Origin: Dyella halodurans
Lineage (GTDB): Bacteria; Pseudomonadota; Gammaproteobacteria; Xanthomonadales; Rhodanobacteraceae
DNA: 64,000 nt
Direction: 5' to 3'
Assembly: GCF_026283925.1 (NCBI RefSeq)
Contig: NZ_JAPDPF010000002.1
Location: forward strand, 186,001-250,000
Shown: piece after piece, positions 18,821 to 27,997 of the stretch
How the letters are laid out: every line of letters begins with the position of its first letter
Numbering within the stretch: the stretch's first letter is position 1
Notes under the pieces: model-generated
The model's database searches: none
Seen by the model: the letters and a program-made list of their open reading frames with translations, nothing else
Told to the model about the DNA's origin: nothing
Position numbers and translations under genes: made by a program

Positions 18821-18869
18821 CTCATTGGAATCCTTCTACGCTCGATCTGTCAATGGACCTTCGTGGCGT

Positions 18870-19688
18870 ATGCAATCGAACCCCTTCGAAGACAGTGCAG
18901 ACTATGTGCAATCGCTGGCGCGCGGACTTCAGGTGCTGCGCGCCTTTGACCGTCAACTGGCCAATCCCAGCCTTTCGCAGGTCGCCGAACGCACCGGCCT
19001 GTCGCGTGCGGTGACGCGGCGTCTGCTGTTGACGTTCCAGCATCTGGGTTACGTCGGCAGCCACGGCCGCAGCTTCTATCTCACGCCCCGGGTGCTGGAG
19101 CTTGGCTACAGCTATCTCAGTTCGCTGGACCTGACCGAACTGGCGCAGCAGAGCATGGCCTTGCTGTCGGAGCGTGTGGGCGAGTCCTGTTCGATGGCCG
19201 TGCTGGACGGCAGCGACGTCGTCTATGTGCTGCGCGTGCCGGTGCGTCGCGTGATGAGCGTCGCACTTGGCGTGGGCGCACGCCTGCCGGCTTTCGCGAC
19301 GTCGTTGGGGCGCGCGATGCTGTCCGGCCTCTCCGATGCGGAGCTGGCCGGCTGGCTGCGTGGCCAGAAGTTTCGCCACCTCACCCCGTTCACGTTACGC
19401 ACGGCGACCGCACTCAAGGCTGAGGTAAGGCGCGTGCGTGAGCAGGGCTACGCAGTTGCGTCGCGCGAGCTTGAAGTCGGGCTGTTTTCGATCGCCGTGC
19501 CGATCCGCGCCGGCGACGGCCGCATCGTCGCCGCATTGAACGTCGGCATGCCCTATAGCGACGATGCGCCTGCGCGCGCAGTCAAGCTGATCTTGCCGGC
19601 GCTGCAGGATGCGCAACGCTCGATCGAACACACGATCCAGCGTGGTGGCTGGCAACCACACATGGCGATGCAAGGAGTCTATGAGTAG
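18870..19688 (+). CDS. IclR-family transcriptional regulator (PcaR/PobR-like)
   Basis: A 272-residue regulator. The N-terminal winged helix-turn-helix spans about residues 12-75 (QSLARGLQVLRAFD, then VAERTGLSRAVTRRLLLTFQHLGYV) and the C-terminal IclR effector domain holds MAVLDGSDVVYV, LPAFATSLGRAML and YAVASRELEVGLFSIAVPI. PcaR/PobR relatives respond to ring-cleavage products such as 3-oxoadipate. The ATG at 18870 is chosen because it directly precedes the conserved domain; the frame is open far upstream, but there it is antisense to the aminotransferase. Its stop overlaps the thiolase start by 8 bp, so it belongs to that operon and probably controls both divergent units, with 3-oxoadipate or an analogue as inducer. 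Confidence 0.88.
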   Translation: MQSNPFEDSADYVQSLARGLQVLRAFDRQLANPSLSQVAERTGLSRAVTRRLLLTFQHLGYVGSHGRSFYLTPRVLELGYSYLSSLDLTELAQQSMALLSERVGESCSMAVLDGSDVVYVLRVPVRRVMSVALGVGARLPAFATSLGRAMLSGLSDAELAGWLRGQKFRHLTPFTLRTATALKAEVRRVREQGYAVASRELEVGLFSIAVPIRAGDGRIVAALNVGMPYSDDAPARAVKLILPALQDAQRSIEHTIQRGGWQPHMAMQGVYE

Positions 19689-20883
19689 CGCCTACGTCGT
19701 CGACGCCACACGCACACCGTTCGGCCGCCATGCTGGCGCGTTGGCTGGCGTGCGCGCCGACGATCTGGCAGCACTGCCGATCACCGCACTGATGAAGCGT
19801 CACCCGGGCCTGGACTGGGCGGCGCTGGACGAAGTGATGCTCGGCTGCGCCAATCAGTCGGGCGAGGACAACCGCAACGTGGCACGCATGGCGGTGCTGC
19901 TGTCCGGGCTGCCGGAGAGCATTCCTGCGGTTACCGTCAATCGCCTCTGCGCCTCGGGCCTGGAAGCGATCGGCCAGGGCGCGCGCGCGATCGCCTGCGG
20001 CGAGGCGGAGCTGATTATCGCTGGTGGCGTCGAGAGCATGTCGCGTGCGCCGTACGTGATGGCCAAGGCGATGGGCGCGTACACGCGCGATCAGCAACTG
20101 GAGGACACCACGCTGGGATGGCGGCTGGTCAATCCGCGGATGCAGGCGAGCTACGGTATCGAATCGATGACGCAGACGGCGGAGAACCTTGCGCGCGAAC
20201 ATGGGATCGATCGTGCGGACCAGGATGCCTATGCATGGCGCAGCCAACAGCGGGCTGCGCATGCACAGCGGCAAGGCTGGCTGGCCGAGGAAATCACCGC
20301 CGTCGCAGCGCAGCAAGGCCAGCAGACGGTCACCGTCGAGGCGGACGAGCATCTGCGCCCCAATACCTCGATCGCGCAGCTGTCCATGCTGAAGCCCCTG
20401 CTCGGCACGCACGCCAGCATTACGGCGGGGAATGCCTCAGGGCTCAACGACGGCGCCGGCGCCGTGTTGCTGGCATCGGAAGTCGCGCTGCGCAAATTCA
20501 AGCTGCAGCCGCTGGCGCGCATCGTCGGCATGGCTTCGGCAGGCGTCGCACCACGCGTGATGGGCATCGGACCGGTCCTGGCGATGCGCAAGTTGCTCGC
20601 CCGCACCGGCCTTGGCTTGTCCGACTTCGATCGCATCGAAATCAATGAGGCGTTTGCGGCGCAGGTACTGGCCTGCTCGCGGATGCTTGGCTTGTCCGAC
20701 GACGCCGAGCACGTGAATGCGAATGGCGGCGCGATCGCGCTCGGCCATCCGCTTGGTGCGAGCGGCGCCCGCCTGGCCATGACCGCGGCGTTTGCGCTGC
20801 GTCGGCACGGCCAGCGGCGTGCGCTGGTGAGTCTTTGTGTGGGCGTCGGACAAGGTTTGGCGCTGGCTTTGGAGCAGGCATGA
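19681..20883 (+). CDS. pcaF: 3-oxoadipyl-CoA thiolase (PcaF-like)
   Basis: A 400-residue thiolase. The nucleophilic Cys is in NRLCASGLEAI, the His in GGAIALGHPLGASGAR and the second catalytic Cys in VSLCVGVGQG. GVESMSRAPYVM is a typical thiolase signature. PcaF enzymes split 3-oxoadipyl-CoA with CoA to succinyl-CoA and acetyl-CoA, which would complete the route prepared by the CatIJ-like transferase on the opposite operon. The start ATG has AAGGAG at the right distance and lies within the 3' end of the IclR gene. A biosynthetic acetoacetyl-CoA thiolase is the alternative, made less likely by the context. Confidence 0.85.
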   Translation: MSSAYVVDATRTPFGRHAGALAGVRADDLAALPITALMKRHPGLDWAALDEVMLGCANQSGEDNRNVARMAVLLSGLPESIPAVTVNRLCASGLEAIGQGARAIACGEAELIIAGGVESMSRAPYVMAKAMGAYTRDQQLEDTTLGWRLVNPRMQASYGIESMTQTAENLAREHGIDRADQDAYAWRSQQRAAHAQRQGWLAEEITAVAAQQGQQTVTVEADEHLRPNTSIAQLSMLKPLLGTHASITAGNASGLNDGAGAVLLASEVALRKFKLQPLARIVGMASAGVAPRVMGIGPVLAMRKLLARTGLGLSDFDRIEINEAFAAQVLACSRMLGLSDDAEHVNANGGAIALGHPLGASGARLAMTAAFALRRHGQRRALVSLCVGVGQGLALALEQA

Positions 20884-22277
20884 AACGCATCGCGAATTTC
20901 CGTCTCGTCACCGCCCTGGCCGCGCTGCTGCCGTTGGCTTCGCACGCCGAGCAGGACGCGGCCAGCAGCCAGAACGCGCTCGGCCGCGAGCTGTTGAGCG
21001 AAATGATTGCCATCGATTCGACATCGGAACATGGCAGCACCACGGTCGTCGCGGAAAAGCTGGCGCAGCGTTTCGTCGCTGCAGGCTTTGCGCCGGCCGA
21101 CGTGCAGGTGGTCGGTGACGATCCGAAACGGCGCAACCTGGTGGTGCGGCTGCATGGTCGCGGCGAACGCGAGCCGGTGCTGCTGTTGGCGCATCTGGAT
21201 GTAGTCGAGGCGCGTCGCGAGGACTGGCACGTCGACCCATTCACCCTGACCGAACGCGACGGTTACTTCTACGGTCGCGGCACCATGGACATCAAGGGTG
21301 GCGGCGCAGGCCTGGTGAGTGCGCTGTTGCGCTTGCATCGCGAAGGCGTCAAGCCCAAGGGTGACTACATTCTCGCGCTGACCGCCGGCGAGGAAGATGG
21401 TGTCTCCAATGGCGTGGAATGGTTGCTCGCGCATCGCCCGGAGCTGATCCGCTCGGCGTATTCGATCAATGTCGACGGCGGCGGGCCCGAGATCCGCGCC
21501 GGCAAGCCTGCCGTGCTGTCGGTGGAAACCGCGGAAAAGGTGTTCCTCAGCTATACGCTCACCGTACACAATCCTGGCGGCCATAGTTCGCTGCCGACGG
21601 CCGACAACGCCATCTATCGGCTGGCCAAGGCGCTGGATCGGCTGTCGGCGTTGCAGTTCCCCTTGCGCACCAATGCGGCGACGCGCGGCTACTACGCGGG
21701 CCTGGCGGCGTTCTATAGCGGCCAGATGGCGGCCGACATGCGCGCGGTGGCGCATGAGCCATCCGATCCTGCGGCGCTGGCGCGGCTCGCGGCGACCTCG
21801 GCGTACAACAATTCACAGCTGCGCAGCACCTGCGTACCGACCTTGCTGAAGGGTGGGCATGCCGAGAATGCTTTGCCGCAGATGGCGCAGGCCACGATCA
21901 ACTGTCGCCTGTTGCCGGACGAAGACTTCGACCAGGTGGATGCCGCGCTGAAGCGCGTCGTCGCCGACCCCGCCGTGGAGATCGCACGTGTCGCGCCACC
22001 GAAACCGAGTCCGCCGAGCCCGGTGGACAAGGCGTTGTTTGCGCTGGTCGCCAGCACGGCCAAGAGCCTGTGGGGGCCGATTCCGGTGTCGCCCTATATG
22101 GCCGCCGGCGCATCCGACAGCGTGTTCCTGCGCGCGGCCGGCATGCCTTCGTATGTGTTCAACGGGCTTCCCTATGACGTGGACGACGACCGTTCGCATG
22201 GCCAGGACGAGCGCATCCTGGTCGATGCCTATGACCAGTCGCTGGAATTCAATTACCGGTTGCTCAAGGACCTTTGA
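20880..22277 (+). CDS. Secreted M20 family metallopeptidase
   Basis: A 465-residue peptidase with a signal peptide (LVTALAALLPLASHAEQ). The two-zinc site is visible as AHLDVV, GRGTMDIKGG and the Glu pair in TAGEEDG; the dimerisation/lid domain lies between about residues 200 and 320. Its start overlaps the thiolase stop in ATGA. Periplasmic M20 enzymes cleave dipeptides, acyl-amino acids or carbamoyl compounds. Together with the S9 peptidase and the secreted amidohydrolase it gives the region three extracytoplasmic amide-hydrolysing enzymes, which suggests that the nutrient is a peptide or N-acyl conjugate. Confidence 0.88.
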   Translation: MKRIANFRLVTALAALLPLASHAEQDAASSQNALGRELLSEMIAIDSTSEHGSTTVVAEKLAQRFVAAGFAPADVQVVGDDPKRRNLVVRLHGRGEREPVLLLAHLDVVEARREDWHVDPFTLTERDGYFYGRGTMDIKGGGAGLVSALLRLHREGVKPKGDYILALTAGEEDGVSNGVEWLLAHRPELIRSAYSINVDGGGPEIRAGKPAVLSVETAEKVFLSYTLTVHNPGGHSSLPTADNAIYRLAKALDRLSALQFPLRTNAATRGYYAGLAAFYSGQMAADMRAVAHEPSDPAALARLAATSAYNNSQLRSTCVPTLLKGGHAENALPQMAQATINCRLLPDEDFDQVDAALKRVVADPAVEIARVAPPKPSPPSPVDKALFALVASTAKSLWGPIPVSPYMAAGASDSVFLRAAGMPSYVFNGLPYDVDDDRSHGQDERILVDAYDQSLEFNYRLLKDL

Positions 22278-22373
22278 GGAGTTGCGTCGCCCCATGCACT
22301 GCACGATGCCCCAAGCCAAGCACACCGCATGCCGTCCGGATCGACGTGCCGAACGCTGCGCGGTCTACGCACG

Positions 22374-24383
22374 ATGAACGAACACGCGACCGGTACGCTG
22401 GAGCAGGCGCTGGCCCATGCGGAGCGCCTGCTGGCGCGGGATCCGGTGTTGGCGGGCGAGCAGGCGGCGGAAATCCTCAAGATCGTCGCCGGTCACCCCG
22501 TGGCCTTGCGCGTGTCGGCACTGGCACGGGCGGAGCAGGGCGATCTACCGGGCGCGATCGCGATCCTTGTGCCGCTGGCGCAGGCACAACCGAGCTGGGC
22601 GCTGGTCCATCTCGATGTGGGCATCGCGCTGGGCCGTACCGGACAGGGACAGGCAGCGATCGCCGCGCTGCGCAAGGCGGTGGCCTTGAAACCCGAGCTG
22701 CCGCAAGCGTGGCGCGAACTTGGCGATCAGCTGATGGCAGCAGGCGAACACGATGCCGCCGATGCCGCTTATGCGCAGCATATCCGTCACTCCACCCGCG
22801 ATCCGGGCCTGCTTGCCGCCGCGACCGCCCTGGTCGAAAACCGTATCCCCGAGGCCGAGGCCTTGCTACGCGAACATCTGCGCCAGGCGCCCACCGACGT
22901 GGCCGCCATGCGCATGTTCGCCGAGCTCGCTGCGCGCCAGGGACGCACCGAGGATGCCGTGAGCCTGCTCGCGCAATGCCTGGAGCTGGCGCCCGGCTTC
23001 CATGCTGCGCGCCAGAACTACGCGCTGGTATTGCACCGTAGCAACCAGTCCGAGCGGGCGTTGGCCGAGATTGAACGATTGCTCGCGGTGGAGCCAGACC
23101 ACCCCGGTTATCGCAACCTCAAGGCAGCGGTGTTGTGTCGGATTGGCGATTACGCGCCCGCCATCGACATCTATGCCGAGTTGCTGGAGCAGCATCCGGG
23201 CAACCCGAAGGTGTGGATGAGCTATGGGCACGCGCTGAAGACGACGGGTCGTGGCGACCGTGCGATCGCCGCCTATCGGCACAGCCTGGAGCTGGAGCCG
23301 TCCTTCGGCGAGGTGTGGTGGAGCCTGGCCAACCTCAAGACCTTTCGCTTCAGCGCCGATGATGTTGCGGCCATGCGCGCGCAACTGGTACGCACCGATC
23401 TTGGCGATGACGATCGACTGCATCTGGAATTTGCCATTGGCAAGGCTCTGGAGGATGTCGGCGAGTACGCGCCTTCATTCCAGCATTACGCGCAAGGCAA
23501 TGCGATCCGGCGCGCCCAGCTGCACTACAGCGCCGACGAAACCAGCGCGCGCGTGCGCCATATCCGCGAACGCTATACCCGCGAGTACTTCGGCGCCCGC
23601 GCGGGCGCGGGTTGCCACGCGCCCGACCCGATCTTCATCGTCGGCCTGCCACGCGCGGGCTCGACCCTGATCGAGCAGATCCTGTCCAGCCACAGCCAGG
23701 TGGAAGGCACGATGGAACTGCCGGAAATCACCTCGATCACGCGTACCTTGCGCGCACAGGGCGACGCCACCAGCGTCATGCCCTACCACGAGGCGCTGGC
23801 GGCCCTCGAAGGGGACGCGCTGAGCGAACTGGGCGAACGTTACCTCGCCCATACGAGCATCCAGCGCAAGACCCCATCGCCGTTCTTCATCGACAAGATG
23901 CCGAACAACTTCATGCATCTCGGCCTGATCCATCTGATCCTGCCGAACGCGAAGATCATCGACGCCCGTCGGCATCCATTGGCCTGCTGCTTTTCCGGTT
24001 TCAAGCAGCACTTCGCCAGGGGTCAGAGCTTCAGCTACAGCCAGCAAGACCTGGGGCGCTACTACCGCGACTACGTTGCGCTGATGAGCCATTTTGACGA
24101 GGTGCTGCCGGGGCGCATCCACCGCGTCATCTACGAGCATATGGTCGAGGACACCGAAGGAGAGGTTCGGCGTCTCCTCGACTATTGCGGTCTGCCGTTC
24201 GAGCCATCGTGCCTGCGTTTCTTCGAGAACGCGCGTCCGGTGCGCACGGCGAGTTCGGAACAGGTGCGCAGACCGATTTACCGCGAGGGGGTGGACCACT
24301 GGCGGCACTACGAAGCGTGGTTGGGGCCATTGGTGGAGGCATTGGGGCCGGTGCTCGGGCGATATCCCGATGCGCCGGAATGA
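22374..24383 (+). CDS. TPR-repeat protein with C-terminal sulfotransferase domain
   Basis: About 669 residues from the ATG at 22374 (an ATG 45 bp upstream is also possible; neither has a strong Shine-Dalgarno). The N-terminal 400 residues are tetratricopeptide repeats (for example YAPAIDIYAELLEQHPGNPK and WMSYGHALKTTGRGDRAIAA). The C-terminal part is a PAPS-dependent sulfotransferase: FIVGLPRAGSTLIEQILSSH is the 5'-phosphosulfate loop and IDARRHPLACCFS the 3'-phosphate site. Proteins with this layout often sit beside TonB receptors in Xanthomonadales and Caulobacterales. The acceptor is unknown; modification of a surface protein or of the transported ligand is speculation. Confidence 0.85.
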   Translation: MNEHATGTLEQALAHAERLLARDPVLAGEQAAEILKIVAGHPVALRVSALARAEQGDLPGAIAILVPLAQAQPSWALVHLDVGIALGRTGQGQAAIAALRKAVALKPELPQAWRELGDQLMAAGEHDAADAAYAQHIRHSTRDPGLLAAATALVENRIPEAEALLREHLRQAPTDVAAMRMFAELAARQGRTEDAVSLLAQCLELAPGFHAARQNYALVLHRSNQSERALAEIERLLAVEPDHPGYRNLKAAVLCRIGDYAPAIDIYAELLEQHPGNPKVWMSYGHALKTTGRGDRAIAAYRHSLELEPSFGEVWWSLANLKTFRFSADDVAAMRAQLVRTDLGDDDRLHLEFAIGKALEDVGEYAPSFQHYAQGNAIRRAQLHYSADETSARVRHIRERYTREYFGARAGAGCHAPDPIFIVGLPRAGSTLIEQILSSHSQVEGTMELPEITSITRTLRAQGDATSVMPYHEALAALEGDALSELGERYLAHTSIQRKTPSPFFIDKMPNNFMHLGLIHLILPNAKIIDARRHPLACCFSGFKQHFARGQSFSYSQQDLGRYYRDYVALMSHFDEVLPGRIHRVIYEHMVEDTEGEVRRLLDYCGLPFEPSCLRFFENARPVRTASSEQVRRPIYREGVDHWRHYEAWLGPLVEALGPVLGRYPDAPE

Positions 24384-24440
24384 AGTGACTTAGCAGGCGC
24401 CGAACGGTCGCCGTCATAAGAATTCCGGGGGAGGAAGTCG

Positions 24441-26981
24441 ATGCACAGGGGCAGGCTCAGACAACCAAGAAGTATGCGGCCGGTGAGATTGGTACGAATG
24501 CCGCTGGCCGCGGCGATCTGTATCGCCGTGGCATCACCGGCGTTCGGGCAGGACTCGGGGCAGAGCCAGGGCCAGGGCCAAAGTCAGGGGCCCGCTGCGG
24601 CACCGGCCGCGCCGGCAGGCGCGAAGACACTCAATGCGGTGACGGTGACCGCACAAAAGCGCGAGGAGAATCTGCAGAAGGTGCCGATCAGCATGAGCGT
24701 GCTGGGCCAGGACCGGCTGGAGGAACTTCACGTCAAGAGTTTCGACGACTACGTGAAATACCTGCCGACGGTGTCCTACCAGACCTTCGGCCCGGGCTTC
24801 GCGCTGATCTACATGCGTGGCGTGGCCAGTGGTGGCGACGGCAACCACTCCGGCTCGCAGCCGAGCGTGGGCGTGTATCTGGACGAGCAGCCGGTCACCA
24901 CGATCCAGGGGCCGCTCGATATCCACATGTACGACATCTCCCGTGTCGAGGCGTTGGCAGGTCCGCAAGGCACCTTGTACGGCGCCAGCGCGGAAGCGGG
25001 TGCGCTGCGCATCATCACCAACAAGCCTGATCCCAGCGGCTTCGCGGCCAGCTACAGTGCTGGCATCGATTCAGTCGACCACGGCGGCATCGGCTATACC
25101 GCCGAGGGCATGATCAACCTGCCGATCTCCACCGGCTCGGCCATCCGCCTGGTCGGCTGGCACGAGCACGACGCCGGCTACATCGACAACGACGTGGGTT
25201 CACGCACGTTCCCAACGTCCGGCATCACGGTCAGCAATGCGAACGGTTGCGCGCAAACCCCGACCCTGGTGTGCACCGGGGCCGCCAAGAAAAACTACAA
25301 CGACGTCGATATCAGCGGCGGACGCATGGCGCTGAAGTTCGGCATCAACGATGACTGGTCGATCAGTCCTACCGTGATGGGGCAACAGACGATCGCCAAT
25401 GGCAACGTCGCGTCCGATCCGCAGGTCGGCAGCCTGGCCATCACGCATTTCTACCCGGAGCGCTCCGACGACCGTTGGGTCCAGGCGGCGCTGACGGTGG
25501 AGGGCAAGATCGGCAATTTCGACCTGACCTATGCCTACGCGCACCTCAGGCGCAATCAGGAGGAAGAAAGCGACTACAGCGACTACTCGTTCTGGTACGA
25601 CACGCTGGCCGGCTACGGCGCCTATATTCGCGACAATGCCGGCAACCTGATCAATCCGTCGCAGTTCATCCAGAGCAAAGACCGCTACACCATGCAGAGC
25701 CATGAACTGCGCATCGCCTCGCCGAAGGACGATCGCCTGCGCGTGGTGGGTGGCATCTTCTGGCAAAAGCAGGTGCACGACATCCAGCAGCGCTACATGA
25801 TCAATGGCTTCGCCGACAGCCTCTCGGTGACGGGCTGGCCCGACACCTTGTGGTTGACCGAGCAGCGCCGCATCGACCAGGACGAAGCAATCTTCGGCGA
25901 GGTGTCGTACGACTTCATCCCCGACACCCTCACCGGCACGGTTGGCGGGCGCTATTTTCATACCGACAACAGCCTGGGCGGCTTCTACGGCTTCAGCGCC
26001 GGATACGCACCCGACTCCACCTACGGCGAGGCGGGCTGCATTTCGCCGACGCCGTATCGCGGCGCGCCGTGCATGGACTTTGCCAAGCAGACCAAGGAAA
26101 ACGGTTCGCTCGGCAAGGCCAACCTGACCTGGCAGATCACCTCCGACAAGATGATCTATGCCACCTGGTCCGAGGGCTTCCGTCCCGGCGGCATCAACCG
26201 CCGCGGCAGCCTGCCGCCGTACCAGTCGGACTGGCTCACCAACTACGAGCTCGGCTGGAAGACCACCTGGCTCGACAACCGGCTGTCGTGGAACGGGGCG
26301 GTGTTCCGCGAGAAGTGGAAGGACTTCCAGTTCAGCATTCTCGGCGCGAACGGACTCACCGAAATCAAGAACGCCGGCCAGGCCCAGATTGACGGCCTGG
26401 AATCGGATCTGAACTGGGCGGCGACGTACAACCTGCAACTCAGCGCAGGCTTCGCCTTGTACAACGCCAAACTCACCGAGAACTACTGCGGCTTTACTGA
26501 TACCAATGGCCACCCGATCACCTATTGTCCGGCAGGCACCATCAACCCGCTCACCGGCGAAGCCGTCACCGGGCCGCAGGCGCCCTCGGGCACGCAGCTG
26601 CCGGTGACGCCACGCTTCAAGGGCAATCTCACGGCGCGCTATTCGTGGGACATCGGCGGCAAGGATGCCTATGTGCAGGCGGCAGTCGTGCATGTCGGCG
26701 CGCGGCAGTCGGATCTGCGTCTGTACGAGCGCGGGCTGCTGGGCGAAATGCCGGCCTACACGACGGCGGACCTTTCGGCGGGGATCAAGAAGAACGGACG
26801 TTCGCTGGACTTCTATGTCACCAACGTGTTCGACAAGCGTGGCCAGCTCTACCGTTTTGCCGAGTGCGCGGAAGCGGTGTGCGCGGCACACAACGTGGTG
26901 CCGGCCTATCCCAACGGACAGGTCTATACGGTCATGACGCAGCCGCGGACGTTTGGCCTGCGCTTCACCCAGGAGTTCTAG
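24441..26981 (+). CDS. TonB-dependent outer-membrane receptor
   Basis: An 846-residue receptor. After a signal peptide (MPLAAAICIAVASPAFG) comes a Gln/Gly/Pro/Ala-rich linker, then the plug with LNAVTVTAQKREENLQKVPI, the loop FALIYMRGVA and VEALAGPQGTLYGASAEAGAL. The barrel ends in GLRFTQEF with the terminal Phe used by the BAM machinery. The start ATG has GGGGAGG upstream. This type (CirA/FyuA-like, strong YGA motif) differs from the receptor at the beginning of the window. It lies directly after the TPR-sulfotransferase and ends at a strong terminator, closing the catabolic region. The ligand is not known. Confidence 0.9.
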   Translation: MHRGRLRQPRSMRPVRLVRMPLAAAICIAVASPAFGQDSGQSQGQGQSQGPAAAPAAPAGAKTLNAVTVTAQKREENLQKVPISMSVLGQDRLEELHVKSFDDYVKYLPTVSYQTFGPGFALIYMRGVASGGDGNHSGSQPSVGVYLDEQPVTTIQGPLDIHMYDISRVEALAGPQGTLYGASAEAGALRIITNKPDPSGFAASYSAGIDSVDHGGIGYTAEGMINLPISTGSAIRLVGWHEHDAGYIDNDVGSRTFPTSGITVSNANGCAQTPTLVCTGAAKKNYNDVDISGGRMALKFGINDDWSISPTVMGQQTIANGNVASDPQVGSLAITHFYPERSDDRWVQAALTVEGKIGNFDLTYAYAHLRRNQEEESDYSDYSFWYDTLAGYGAYIRDNAGNLINPSQFIQSKDRYTMQSHELRIASPKDDRLRVVGGIFWQKQVHDIQQRYMINGFADSLSVTGWPDTLWLTEQRRIDQDEAIFGEVSYDFIPDTLTGTVGGRYFHTDNSLGGFYGFSAGYAPDSTYGEAGCISPTPYRGAPCMDFAKQTKENGSLGKANLTWQITSDKMIYATWSEGFRPGGINRRGSLPPYQSDWLTNYELGWKTTWLDNRLSWNGAVFREKWKDFQFSILGANGLTEIKNAGQAQIDGLESDLNWAATYNLQLSAGFALYNAKLTENYCGFTDTNGHPITYCPAGTINPLTGEAVTGPQAPSGTQLPVTPRFKGNLTARYSWDIGGKDAYVQAAVVHVGARQSDLRLYERGLLGEMPAYTTADLSAGIKKNGRSLDFYVTNVFDKRGQLYRFAECAEAVCAAHNVVPAYPNGQVYTVMTQPRTFGLRFTQEF

Positions 26982-27007
26982 GCCAGACGAGTCGTGTGCA
27001 GGTACAG

Positions 27008-27036
27008 GAGCCCCGGTGTGAACCGGGGCTCTTCTT
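27008..27036 (+). terminator. Rho-independent terminator after the second TonB receptor
   Basis: A 9-bp perfect GC-rich stem (GAGCCCCGG at 27008-27016, complement at 27023-27031) with a 6-nt loop is followed by TTCTT. It lies 27 bp after the receptor stop and also between convergent genes. Confidence 0.85.
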
Positions 27037-27055
27037 GTATGGATTGGCGACGGCG

Positions 27056-27997
27056 TTATGGGTAACGCTCAAACCAGGCGGCAACCTGGCGACGTACCTC
27101 GGCTTGCGCGGGTTGATTGGCCCATTGATGGGGCATGTCGGCCACGACGCTGTCCTGGAATCGCTCCGCCGCATGCGCCTGTGCGTAGCTACGCCTTAGC
27201 GCGTCTTGCAGCTCGCGCAGCCCTTGTTGCGAGATGACGTCATCCTCGCTGCCCTGAAGGATCAGCAGGGCCGGAGGCGGGATGCTGCTGGCGATATCGG
27301 CGGTGCGCCCCGCCACATCGGAGCGCGCAGCCAGTGCGCGACTTTCCGCGCCCCATGCGTAATGCTGCCCGGTGGCATGCTCAAACGCTTCGACAGAAGC
27401 ACTCAATCCCGTCGATGGATTGAGCACCACCGCCGAACCAATCGGCACGCGGTGCTCGGCAAGCGACAGCAAGAGCGCGGCTCCGCCAGCGGAAAATCCA
27501 AACAACCCGATGCGCTCGCCCGCCCTCATGCAGCCACGCTGCTCAAGCTCCCGCACCACCGCAGGCAACTCATCGACGGCGCCCATCACAATCGGCTTGA
27601 ACACCAGCAGGCCCACGTCCTGCTGCTGGCGGCGGACGAGCTCGAGCTTGCCTCCCGCGGGAGCGCGCTGCCCGAACAACGGTAGCCCCAGGTAAACCTT
27701 GATTGCCGGCACCTCATCCAGGGGAAGGGCGGCCATCAGCGCCTGTTCGCTATCCGGTGAGCCGAAGCCGTGCCACAAGACGATCGGTGGGCGGCTCACC
27801 TTGACGGGAATTCGAATCATGGCCGGAACGCCCGCCAGCTCCGTTATCACCGTGCTGGCCGAATGCGCGCCACCAAAACAGCGCGCTCCCGTGCCGGCGG
27901 GCGACTCATCGGAGGATGCCATCGCCGCAGGCAACGAAAACGCGCAGAGAGCCATGCAGATCAACTGACCGGCCAAGGTGGGATGACACTTCCTCAT
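27056..27997 (-). CDS. Secreted alpha/beta hydrolase (dienelactone hydrolase-like)
   Basis: A 313-residue protein with a signal peptide (LICMALCAFSLPAAMA). The alpha/beta hydrolase landmarks are the oxyanion-type IVLWHGFG, the nucleophile elbow LFGFSAGGAALLL, Asp in LLILQGSEDDVIS and the His in MPHQW. It is probably an esterase or peptidase acting outside the cytoplasm. It is a single gene convergent to the second TonB receptor, with the terminator shared between them. Relatives are annotated as dienelactone hydrolase or acyl-peptidase-like; the substrate is unknown. Confidence 0.78.
   Translation of the reverse strand: MRKCHPTLAGQLICMALCAFSLPAAMASSDESPAGTGARCFGGAHSASTVITELAGVPAMIRIPVKVSRPPIVLWHGFGSPDSEQALMAALPLDEVPAIKVYLGLPLFGQRAPAGGKLELVRRQQQDVGLLVFKPIVMGAVDELPAVVRELEQRGCMRAGERIGLFGFSAGGAALLLSLAEHRVPIGSAVVLNPSTGLSASVEAFEHATGQHYAWGAESRALAARSDVAGRTADIASSIPPPALLILQGSEDDVISQQGLRELQDALRRSYAQAHAAERFQDSVVADMPHQWANQPAQAEVRRQVAAWFERYP

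Noticed and set aside
17934-18869. A 312-codon N-terminal extension of the IclR regulator
   Set aside because: It lies antisense to the aminotransferase gene and has no regulator-like sequence; the HTH domain begins just after ATG 18870.
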